This document shows, in pieces, positions 6,675 through 13,041 of a DNA stretch of 13,454 nt. Within the stretch, counting starts at the first letter, position 1, and each line of letters begins with the position of its first letter. Position numbers and translations under genes: made by a program. Below the pieces are notes generated by a model, which saw nothing but the letters and a program-made list of their open reading frames with translations, had not been told where the DNA came from and did no database searches. The DNA is from CAZKYP01 sp964556885 (GTDB lineage Bacteria; Planctomycetota; Phycisphaerae; Sedimentisphaerales; Anaerobacaceae), in NCBI GenBank assembly GCA_964556885.1, contig CAZKYP010000089.1:1-13454 (forward strand), written 5' to 3'.

Positions 6675-8491
6675 GGATACAGGGGATAATACATCAGCAG
6701 ATTTGCCAGCTCAAGTGGCACATTCTTGCCTGCTTTGGCCTGATTATGGTCCTGCCGATCGAAGAGGCTGTGGTCAGTCTTAAAGATGGTTTCGGATTCC
6801 AAAGTAGCGGGATGGTAATTGTTTCTGCTATGTTTGCCCCATTGCTCGCCGGTTTGATCGCATGTGCGAATGTACAGGGTGATTTGAATGACAAAATTTA
6901 TATCTTCTGGCGGTCAAAACCTGCCGGCATCAAATTGCTGATTGCCCTGAAATATTTTATTGGGCTGGTCATCTCTTATATTATTTTGGCCTGCCCGCTG
7001 GTTTTTGGGATTATAACAGTTGCTTTTTCTAAAGAAAAAATAAACGACTCGGAATTAATTACTTTAATACCATTATCCTTATTATTAACGATAATGACAT
7101 ACAGTTTATGTTTTGGATGTAATGTGCTTGTGCGCAGCACCGCACGTTCATGGCTTATGGGGATGCTGTTGACGGGATTTTTCCTCGTGCTGCCGATTTT
7201 ACTTCCTCTTGATTACACAGATTACTTCGATTTATTTGATGCACTGTATATTTATCTGACTATTACGCTTATCGCGTCATCGGCGGCTGTCGTCTTCGCT
7301 CTTTTCGCGGCACAGTACGACTGGCATTTGAGAACAAATCTAAAAGGTCTTTTATGGGTAGTGGCCGGGCTGGTGTTTGTTTTGATGATGCTTTTCAGCA
7401 GTCAGGTTGCCAATATAAAAGTATTACAGGAAAAAGAAACTGATTCTTACCGGGGGGGATGGTATTCCCTGGATTATGTTGGAGACAGAATATTATTTCA
7501 GAATCGAAGTTTTGTTGACATCGATAATAACAAAATCTCGTTTAGTAATATTGAAAGCAGCACGGATGATATTATTTTCCCTATAACGAGGATGGAGGGA
7601 TATAGTACTCGGATTTATCCGGTAAGAGGAAGATTAATTAAAGAGGTTGGGGATGACCTTTATTGTTTTATTATTAGTGCATATTATAGTCGTAAGGGAA
7701 AAACAGAAATTTATGAGAAAGTTTATCTGAGAAGCTATAAGTTTACAGGTAAAATGTGGATAGATGTCGGTGAGCTTGATATTTCTGATTGTCTTGTTGA
7801 TAGTAGATATCCCCAAATAGCAATGCGGCTGATTGGAGATAAGATAATTGCTTTTGTAAACAAAAGCTTTGTTGTAGTAGATGTAACAGATCCCGGAGAA
7901 TTAAAAACGATTCATACCAAACACGATGTATTGCAGAATCGATTACTATACAATACTTATTATCGGGAACGCGGAGAAAAATTTGCTATACCTTTAATAC
8001 CGGTTGAAGGGATCAGTATCGAAGAAAAAATCAAGCTTAGTATTGATTGGTATTGTCATCCGAGCGATATGTATGAAACTTCGATAGTAGATATCCATGA
8101 TGACAAGTTCGCCTTCTTTTTAGTTGATGACGATGACATTGCCCGGTTCGATGTAGCACGTTGGGATAAAGAGAATATCTATTGCGAACTCAGGGCGACA
8201 CGTCCTTTTACGATCCTGGAGTTCATGACCGGAAAAAGTAGTTTTAACTATACATTCGTTGAAAGTGGTAAGTTATATTGCTGTAAATGGCATACCTTGA
8301 TGGTTTTTGATATTCGTTCCGACCGCAGGATACGAAAGTTGGGTCACTTTGTCCGTACGGATTATGGTATTTTTGATATCGCAGTAATGGAAGACGGTAA
8401 TATACTGTTGTGCGTACAGAAACCGAATTTCATGAGAATCAGTTCTAACGAAAGAAAAAAATATCTGTATCTCCTGAAGAGTCCTGAGTAG
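6671..8491 (+). CDS. ABC-2 permease fused to an extracytoplasmic beta-propeller-like domain
   Basis: A 606-residue protein in two halves. Residues 1-248 carry about seven membrane helices (16-36, 48-67, 90-118, 129-153, 159-180, 191-214, 225-246), with the ABC-2 coupling loop QGDLNDKIYIFWRSKPAG after helix 2. If the N-terminus is inside, as in ABC-2 permeases, seven helices put the rest outside. Residues 250-606 form a beta-rich domain with no further membrane helix. Its repeated strands include SFVVVDVTDPGELKTIH (about 399-415), which resembles LVIVD/propeller blades, and HTLMVFDIRSDRRIRKLG (about 541-558). The chosen ATG at 6671 has AGGA 7 nt upstream and overlaps the previous stop; an earlier in-frame ATG at 6638 lies inside the previous gene. 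The outer domain may sense or present a ligand. Its fold assignment is tentative. Confidence 0.82.
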   Translation: MRIQGIIHQQICQLKWHILACFGLIMVLPIEEAVVSLKDGFGFQSSGMVIVSAMFAPLLAGLIACANVQGDLNDKIYIFWRSKPAGIKLLIALKYFIGLVISYIILACPLVFGIITVAFSKEKINDSELITLIPLSLLLTIMTYSLCFGCNVLVRSTARSWLMGMLLTGFFLVLPILLPLDYTDYFDLFDALYIYLTITLIASSAAVVFALFAAQYDWHLRTNLKGLLWVVAGLVFVLMMLFSSQVANIKVLQEKETDSYRGGWYSLDYVGDRILFQNRSFVDIDNNKISFSNIESSTDDIIFPITRMEGYSTRIYPVRGRLIKEVGDDLYCFIISAYYSRKGKTEIYEKVYLRSYKFTGKMWIDVGELDISDCLVDSRYPQIAMRLIGDKIIAFVNKSFVVVDVTDPGELKTIHTKHDVLQNRLLYNTYYRERGEKFAIPLIPVEGISIEEKIKLSIDWYCHPSDMYETSIVDIHDDKFAFFLVDDDDIARFDVARWDKENIYCELRATRPFTILEFMTGKSSFNYTFVESGKLYCCKWHTLMVFDIRSDRRIRKLGHFVRTDYGIFDIAVMEDGNILLCVQKPNFMRISSNERKKYLYLLKSPE

Positions 8492-8518
8492 AGAACTGAA
8501 AATGCAAAGGAACAGAAA

Positions 8519-9421
8519 ATGACAGATTCGGCTATTACACTTGAAGGTTTACATATTTCATACGGCAAAAAACAGGTGCTCAAAGGGGTAAACCTCGAAG
8601 TGCCGAAGGGTTCTATATTTGGTTTTATAGGCAGGAACGGCACGGGCAAAACAACAACGATAAAGACATTGCTCGGTCTGCAAAAGCCTCACGCAGGCAA
8701 ATGTATTGTCGGCGGATTTGACAGCTTTACCCAGACTCTGGATATTCGCAGAAGAATCGGTTTCATGGCCGAGGATCAGCAGATGTACGGATGGATGAAA
8801 GTCAGCAGGATAATCAAGTGGGTGGCGGGATTTTATCCCGACTGGGATTATAAATTCGTTGATGAGCTTGCAGATATGCTCGGACTACCGAAGAATGCGA
8901 AGGTAAAGTCGCTTTCCAAAGGTCAGAATTCCAGCCTTGCATTGCTCCTGGCCCTGGGGCACAGGCCTGATATTGTGATTCTGGACGATCCGACACTGGG
9001 ACTTGATCCGATTGCGAGAAAAGATTTCCTGCGGCATGTCATCGACCTGCTGCAAAGCAATAGTGTGACAGTTTTTTTCTCAAGTCACCTGCTTTATGAA
9101 ATTGAGCCGGTAGCCGATCATATCGCGATTCTTGATGACGGCATAATTATTAAAACTGGAAAAACCGAACAGCTCAGAGAGAGCGTCCGAAAATTTATTC
9201 TGAAACCAACGCCCGAGGCGGACTTGGGCCGGCTGTCGGGAATTCTCGATATATTAAAGATCGGGGAAAATGTCTCCGTAACAATCGAAGATTGCGACGA
9301 GCCAAAAAGGGCGAAAATAAAAGCAATGTCCTCGAATGGCACTCAGGAAACGGCCCTTAACCTCGATGAAATTTTCGAGGCCTATGTGATTGGAAACAGG
9401 GGACATAAACATTCCGTATAA
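8519..9421 (+). CDS. ABC transporter ATP-binding protein
   Basis: A 300-residue ATPase of the ABC-2 drug/envelope exporter type. Visible motifs are Walker A GRNGTGKT (38-45), a Q-loop region FMAEDQQMYGWMK (82-94), a signature LSKGQ (132-136), Walker B IVILD (152-156), D-loop GLDP (161-164) and an H-loop His at 190 (SSHLL). Residue 157, right after Walker B, is Asp instead of the usual catalytic Glu. Residues 220-300 form an accessory C-terminal region. The ATG at 8519 has AAAGGA about 6 nt upstream and follows the fused permease by 27 bp. It should power transport through the two permeases encoded just upstream. Activity may be slow if Asp157 is a poor general base; this is an inference. Confidence 0.92.
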   Translation: MTDSAITLEGLHISYGKKQVLKGVNLEVPKGSIFGFIGRNGTGKTTTIKTLLGLQKPHAGKCIVGGFDSFTQTLDIRRRIGFMAEDQQMYGWMKVSRIIKWVAGFYPDWDYKFVDELADMLGLPKNAKVKSLSKGQNSSLALLLALGHRPDIVILDDPTLGLDPIARKDFLRHVIDLLQSNSVTVFFSSHLLYEIEPVADHIAILDDGIIIKTGKTEQLRESVRKFILKPTPEADLGRLSGILDILKIGENVSVTIEDCDEPKRAKIKAMSSNGTQETALNLDEIFEAYVIGNRGHKHSV

Positions 9422-9481
9422 TCCCGGATGTATCATATCAAGGCGTCACGCAGCAATTTTTGCGATTCAAAGGTATAAATC

Positions 9482-9601
9482 TCCGGCCTCACTCATTACA
9501 GACATGCGCTCAAGATTTTAGGTTTATTGTTATTCACTAACATTTTTATGAATCAATCTCATCAGCTTATGAGTCGGTGATCCCGCACGGATGAGGCCGG
9601 A
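9482..9601. repeat. Long-range inverted repeat in the spacer after the ABC operon
   Basis: TCCGGCCTCA (9482-9491) is matched by its exact reverse complement TGAGGCCGGA (9592-9601), enclosing 100 bp. Inside, CTCAT/ATGAG copies give further partial pairing (9557-9573). The 309-bp spacer 9422-9730 has no gene that I can support. The element could be a small MITE-like insertion, a structured RNA or a weak operon-end hairpin; no T-run follows and no clear target duplication is visible. Confidence 0.4.
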
Positions 9602-9657
9602 AAATAGCCCCATTTCCTAAGTGTCTCTATAGTACTGGATTATAGAAAGTTGAAAAA

Positions 9658-9685
9658 TTGACAATATTATCGATGTACGTATGGC
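9658..9685 (+). promoter_or_regulatory. Possible sigma70 promoter of the unidentified membrane-protein gene
   Basis: A consensus TTGACA (9658-9663) is followed after 16 bp by TATGGC (9680-9685), a weak -10 box. Transcription would start near 9692, about 40 nt before the ATG at 9731. Confidence 0.4.
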
Positions 9686-9730
9686 TAATATGCCGTTGAC
9701 CTGTAGTTGTTTTGGTGGTAGTTTATTGTT

Positions 9731-10627
9731 ATGGAAGCTAACGAAATGGAACTATCCTGGATAATGAAGTTGAGAATCGCCGCAGTGGCGGCGGTCGGAA
9801 TAGTCTTAGTAGGCATACTGGCTCGTCCGGCGGTGGTCACTTCGGAATTGGTTTATTCACAGGCTCGTAATAATGCCATGATCTTGTTGGCTTTAGCATT
9901 CCTGGCGGGATTTATTGCTTATTTTGTATCGTGGCCTTACGGCCGGGAGATTGGCGTCCTGGCAGTTCCTTTCGGCCTGGCTGTATGGGCCTTGCGTTCG
10001 GGCGGCATGGCATCACTTTTACAGTTGAATCCCACTGTTGCCCAGCGCCAGTCACTTTTTGCCGCGATTCGCTGGGAACCGATTTTCTGGCTGGTTATTT
10101 TAGCTGCCGGTTTTGCCGGTGTACTGCTGGCCCACGGCCTTTTGTCGAGCCGCAGGCCCGATAGTGTGCGTCGAAAAGCCGATTCTACATCGGGAAAATT
10201 ACTGAATTGGATCATTGCCCTGATTATTTCCAGTTTGGTGGCTTATATAGGCATCAGGTTAATAGCACAGGATGTAAGGATGTTTGACAACAGGTTGGGT
10301 TTTGTAGTAGCTCAGCCGGCGGTCGGACAGATTGCTTTTGCAGTTTTGGTCTCGTTCGGGCTGGCCGCCTTTTTGGTTAAAATGTTTCTCGATGTAGGTT
10401 ATATTTGTCCTATAATCGCCGGTTTTTTTGTTGTTTTTCATGCCTGTACTACTTATTCCAGGCCGGAGGCTTTACAGTATATTGTTCAGACCTGGCCGGC
10501 TACCGTCTTTGCCAACTCCGTTGTTTGTGTATTGCCCGTCCAGATGGTTGCTTTTGCGGCTTTGGGTTCGGTGGCCGGTTACTGGATGGGAGTTCGCTAT
10601 AGCCTATGGCGAAAAAACGAGGCATAA
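9731..10627 (+). CDS. Unidentified eight-helix integral membrane protein
   Basis: I do not recognise a family for this 298-residue protein. It has about eight membrane helices (roughly 14-31, 49-68, 74-90, 116-138, 157-179, 197-220, 222-239, 259-288). A basic cytoplasmic-looking loop between helices 4 and 5 (SSRRPDSVRRKAD, 139-151) and a basic end (YSLWRKNEA) fit both termini lying inside. No catalytic motif, cysteine pair or signal peptidase site stands out. The ATG at 9731 has only a GGTGGT-like ribosome site 11 nt upstream; ATG 9746 is an alternative with no better site. The gene stands alone, 0.3 kb after the ABC operon and 0.3 kb before csrA on the same strand. Codon use and frame length support a real gene. 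Confidence 0.75.
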   Translation: MEANEMELSWIMKLRIAAVAAVGIVLVGILARPAVVTSELVYSQARNNAMILLALAFLAGFIAYFVSWPYGREIGVLAVPFGLAVWALRSGGMASLLQLNPTVAQRQSLFAAIRWEPIFWLVILAAGFAGVLLAHGLLSSRRPDSVRRKADSTSGKLLNWIIALIISSLVAYIGIRLIAQDVRMFDNRLGFVVAQPAVGQIAFAVLVSFGLAAFLVKMFLDVGYICPIIAGFFVVFHACTTYSRPEALQYIVQTWPATVFANSVVCVLPVQMVAFAALGSVAGYWMGVRYSLWRKNEA

Positions 10628-10771
10628 AAGACTAAATTAGCCCTTTAGCAAAATTCACATATCTTTTTTTTCCTCTTTGTTCTTATATAAACACACCTGC
10701 GGCTTATGCTTAGAAAAAAACCGTCTGATAATTGGCATTTGACGCTCAAACAAAAATGAAAATGGGTGTTT

Positions 10772-10799
10772 TTGGTCTTGGAATTAGCCGAAATATAGG
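10772..10799 (+). promoter_or_regulatory. Possible csrA promoter
   Basis: TTGGTC (10772-10777) and TATAGG (10794-10799) are spaced by 16 bp. If used, the transcript would begin near 10806 with a leader of about 140 nt. Other weak pairs exist downstream, for example TTGAAA (10843) with TTTAGT (10866), so the call is tentative. Confidence 0.3.
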
Positions 10800-10805
10800 T
10801 GTGTT

Positions 10806-10948
10806 AAAACTGACACGAAGATGCTTTTTAGACCCGGTTACTTTGAAAATAGGATGAATCAAGACTTTAGTGGAGTATACGGATGAACAGTTGGCTGGTT
10901 TTATCGTATTAATGATAAGATAAAACCCGCTGACTAAAGGAGTTAGCA
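10806..10948 (+). promoter_or_regulatory. GGA-rich csrA leader with hairpin before the start
   Basis: The untranslated stretch before csrA has GGA at 10852, 10872, 10881 and 10939; the last is part of the AAAGGAG ribosome site (about 7 nt before ATG 10949). Just upstream of that site, GGTTTTATC (10897-10905) can pair with GATAAAACC (10919-10927) around a 13-nt loop. An alternative TTATC/GATAA pairing lies inside. CsrA binds GGA motifs, often in loops and at ribosome sites, so autoregulation of its own mRNA is plausible. The rest of the 320-bp gap 10628-10948 shows no gene. Confidence 0.45.
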
Positions 10949-11263
10949 ATGTTGGTTCTAAGCAGGCAAAAAGATGAGTCAATTATGATCGGCGATGATG
11001 TCGAAATCATCATAGTCGATGTCCGCGGCGATAAGGTTCGCCTGGGTATAACAGCTCCAAAGTGTATTCCTGTTCATCGCAGAGAGATATACGACGCTAT
11101 CCAGCGAGAAAAGAGCGAGAAAAAACAAGAGCAGGAGCAGCCGAACGGTCAGGAAAAGGAACTCAAGGCTCCGCAAGAGCAGGATAAAGAGCCCAAGGCA
11201 CCGGAGCAAAAGGAAACCAAGACGCGGCCCTCCAAAAAATCCGAAAAGGCTGCGAGCGGGTAG
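10949..11263 (+). CDS. csrA: Carbon storage regulator CsrA with long charged C-terminal tail
   Basis: Residues 1-53 are a standard CsrA: MLVLSRQKDESIMIGDDVEI, then GDKVRLGITAPKCIPVHRREIY. The RNA-contacting residues L4, R6, V42 and R44 are all present. CsrA is a homodimer that binds GGA sites in mRNA leaders and blocks or alters translation and stability. The full product is 104 residues, whereas most CsrA proteins have about 60-75. The extra half (54-104) is a low-complexity Lys/Glu/Gln/Pro tail with an imperfect 10-residue tandem, KELKAPQEQD and KEPKAPEQKE. The ATG at 10949 has a strong AAAGGAG site. No fliW or flagellar gene is adjacent, so the usual CsrA-FliW context is absent here. The 3' side reaches a scaffold gap after 135 bp. 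Confidence 0.95.
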   Translation: MLVLSRQKDESIMIGDDVEIIIVDVRGDKVRLGITAPKCIPVHRREIYDAIQREKSEKKQEQEQPNGQEKELKAPQEQDKEPKAPEQKETKTRPSKKSEKAASG

Positions 11264-11398
11264 TTACCGGACTTTTCTTAACTCATTTCGTATCTACATT
11301 TCATATTGCTTGCCTTGCGAGAGGGCGTTGGCCGAAATTGTGTTTAGCAAATCTGTTTTTAAGACCTTATACACCATTTCCACAAACAAATTATATAT

Positions 11399-11498
11399 NN
11401 NNNNNNNNNNNNNNNNNNNNNNNNNNNNNNNNNNNNNNNNNNNNNNNNNNNNNNNNNNNNNNNNNNNNNNNNNNNNNNNNNNNNNNNNNNNNNNNNNN
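11399..11498. other. Scaffold gap of 100 N
   Basis: Exactly 100 undetermined bases, the usual placeholder length. The left contig ends in ATTATATAT (11390-11398) and the right one starts with ATTATATAT (11499-11507), so the real gap may be zero or small with a 9-bp overlap. The 135 bp between csrA and the gap show no gene. No terminator hairpin is evident there for either the csrA or the AMMECR1 side. Confidence 0.95.
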
Positions 11499-11499
11499 A

Positions 11500-12060
11500 T
11501 TATATATCTTTGAAGTCGGCGCCGAAAACCTCGGCCGAAAATAGATAGACGTCTGTTTGCGGGTCCCGCCATGCGTCGGGTTCGAGGCCGGCCTTATGTG
11601 AGCAGCAGTACGACAGAAATTCCTCCTTGTCCCAGCCGCTCTCGGTGGCAACCTGCGGCAAAAAGCAGCCCGATGCTCGGCCTTTCTTTATATAAATACC
11701 GTCAACGCCAAGACGCAGGCTCAACGGGTCGTCGGTTTTCTGCAAGGGCGACAGGACTGAAATCTCGATGTCTAATTGATCCAATTCTCGGGGGCTTATC
11801 GGATTGGTCATAAACCGCGGATCGCCGGTCGACGAAGCCTTTGCCATCTCGGCGACAAGCTCGATGAGTGGATTGTCCGAGGTGAACTGGCCGATGCATC
11901 CCCGCAGTCGGTCGTGGTTTTTTAATGTTACGAAGCAGCCGCAGGGTGCATTCAGCTCGGGATCGTCCGAGTGAGGTTTTGGGGCCGGTCTTCGATTGAT
12001 TACCGCCTCAACGGTGTCTTTTGCAACTTTAAGAAGAGTTTTTTGCTGCTGGTCATTCAT
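11500..12060 (-). CDS. AMMECR1-domain protein (AmmeMemoRadiSam system protein A type)
   Basis: A 186-residue single-domain AMMECR1 protein. The hallmark LRGCIG (52-57) lies in PCGCFVTLKNHDRLRGCIGQF. It is followed by DPRF, LDIEISVLSPL, an exposed GCFLPQVATESGWDKEEFLSYCC with KAGL and DAW, and the C-terminal FSAEVFG. In many bacteria and archaea this domain is encoded with MEMO1-like and radical SAM proteins (the AmmeMemoRadiSam set), and its conserved Cys-containing core suggests a catalytic or modification role that is still unclear. Neither partner is visible here. The stop TAA (11500-11502) falls two bases inside the right contig end, so the C-terminus is complete only if that contig edge is correct. 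The ATG at 12060 lacks a ribosome site; a near-leaderless start is possible. Confidence 0.93.
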   Translation of the reverse strand: MNDQQQKTLLKVAKDTVEAVINRRPAPKPHSDDPELNAPCGCFVTLKNHDRLRGCIGQFTSDNPLIELVAEMAKASSTGDPRFMTNPISPRELDQLDIEISVLSPLQKTDDPLSLRLGVDGIYIKKGRASGCFLPQVATESGWDKEEFLSYCCSHKAGLEPDAWRDPQTDVYLFSAEVFGADFKDI

Positions 12061-12073
12061 AATTATAGTTCAG

Positions 12074-12103
12074 TATATAATATGATTTTCTATTCTGTGC
12101 CAA
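12074..12103 (-). promoter_or_regulatory. Possible promoter of the AMMECR1 gene
   Basis: On the minus strand, TTGGCA (12098-12103) and TATATA (12074-12079) are 18 bp apart. Transcription would begin about 7 nt before ATG 12060, which would explain the absence of a ribosome site (near-leaderless mRNA). Confidence 0.35.
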
Positions 12104-12123
12104 ATGACATTTTACGCCTAAAA

Positions 12124-12304
12124 ATCAAAAATAAAAAAGTAAAATGCAAAATGACAAATAAAAGTTCAAAAATTCAGCTATGTACCTTAATTGCGAACTT
12201 GCAATTCTTATCTTAATATCTACCGGTTATTTGGTGATTTCTGTTTATATAATCCTTTTTAATTTTTACATTGTAATTTTGATATTTACATTTTGATATT
12301 TGAT
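12124..12304. repeat. AT-rich imperfect inverted repeat (49-bp arms)
   Basis: The arm 12124-12172 and the reverse complement of 12256-12304 align without gaps over 49 bases with 36 matches (my count), around an 83-bp centre. Both arms are built from A-run units such as AAAATGCAAAATGACAAAT and its relatives. Low complexity inflates the match, but equal arm length and shared landmarks (the TTTTG and TTTAC steps, terminal TTTGAT) argue for a real palindromic unit. The 315-bp spacer 12061-12375 contains no gene that I can support. The element could be a MITE-like repeat or a large bidirectional hairpin. Confidence 0.5.
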
Positions 12305-12375
12305 ATCGAGGAGTATGTGCAATATATATCAATACGCTCTCGCAATTAATAACACATTAGTATTAAGTACCTAAT

Positions 12376-13029
12376 TTAATGTATCCATTTTATCACAAGG
12401 AATCCGCCGATCAAGAGTGCTGTAAATGCAAGCGTGAACCAGTTGAAATACTTTTCGATGATGGGTCGTATTTTTTCGCCTTTCCAGCCCATAAGTCCTG
12501 CTACAAGAAAGAACCTTGCAGACCGGCTGACCGTCGATGCAATCAGAAATCCGGGGAAATAAATCCTTGCCACGCCGGCCGATATCGTGCAGACCTTGTA
12601 AGGCAGGGGGGTAAAGCCGCATAGAAATACTATCCCGAAGTCGTATTTATCGTACCAGTTTTGGAACTTTGCAAAATTTTCTTCCGTCAATCCGATACTG
12701 CCGAGATGGGCAAATACCCACGGATGTATTGCTTGCCACAGGAACATGCCTATACAATAACCCAGGATTCCGCCGAGCACCGATGCGATAGAACAGGCCA
12801 GTGCAAATCGAAACCATTTTTTCGGCGCTCCGAGCGCCAGCGGTCCGAGCAGGACATCCGGCGGGACGGGAAAAAAGCTCGACTCGGCAAAGCTCAGGCA
12901 AAATAAAGCCGTTACACCGTGTTTTGTATTGGCGAAGTGAATCACCCAGTCATACAAACGCCTGTGCCAGTGCCACCATGTCACGGGCTTGTCATTTGGT
13001 GATTTGTTTATCACTTCGTCATTCGTCAT
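12376..13029 (-). CDS. YqaA/DedA-type (VTT domain) inner membrane protein
   Basis: A 217-residue membrane protein of the SNARE-associated/VTT (DedA-like) superfamily, closest in layout to YqaA. Landmarks are FAESSFFPVPPDVLLGPLALGAP (48-69), a glycine-rich re-entrant-like SIASVLGGILGYCIG (80-94), then FGIVFLCGFTPLPYKVCTISAGVARIYFPGF (131-161) and SRSARFF (168-174) with the conserved arginines, and a last helix at about 198-214. The superfamily includes lipid-carrier flippases and scramblases, so a role in envelope lipid or undecaprenyl-phosphate handling is possible, though unproven for YqaA. ATG 13029 has AGGA 7 nt upstream. The first 16 residues (MTNDEVINKSPNDKPV) are coded by ATGACGA-type repeats and are probably not part of the fold. 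It lies 12 bp after the partial amidase-like gene, likely in the same transcript. Confidence 0.88.
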   Translation of the reverse strand: MTNDEVINKSPNDKPVTWWHWHRRLYDWVIHFANTKHGVTALFCLSFAESSFFPVPPDVLLGPLALGAPKKWFRFALACSIASVLGGILGYCIGMFLWQAIHPWVFAHLGSIGLTEENFAKFQNWYDKYDFGIVFLCGFTPLPYKVCTISAGVARIYFPGFLIASTVSRSARFFLVAGLMGWKGEKIRPIIEKYFNWFTLAFTALLIGGFLVIKWIH

Positions 13030-13041
13030 TCAACGGTCCTG

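Noticed and set aside
10734..10745. Sigma54-type promoter before csrA (TTGGCATTTGACGC)
   Set aside because: The GG and GC elements are two bases too close together for a sigma54 site.
10746..10982. 78-codon minus-strand frame over the csrA leader and start
   Set aside because: It overlaps the start of csrA and has no recognisable sequence or ribosome site.
12061..12375. CRISPR array or small genes in the AT-rich spacer
   Set aside because: There are no regularly spaced direct repeats, only A-run units and one inverted repeat; the short frames there are low complexity.
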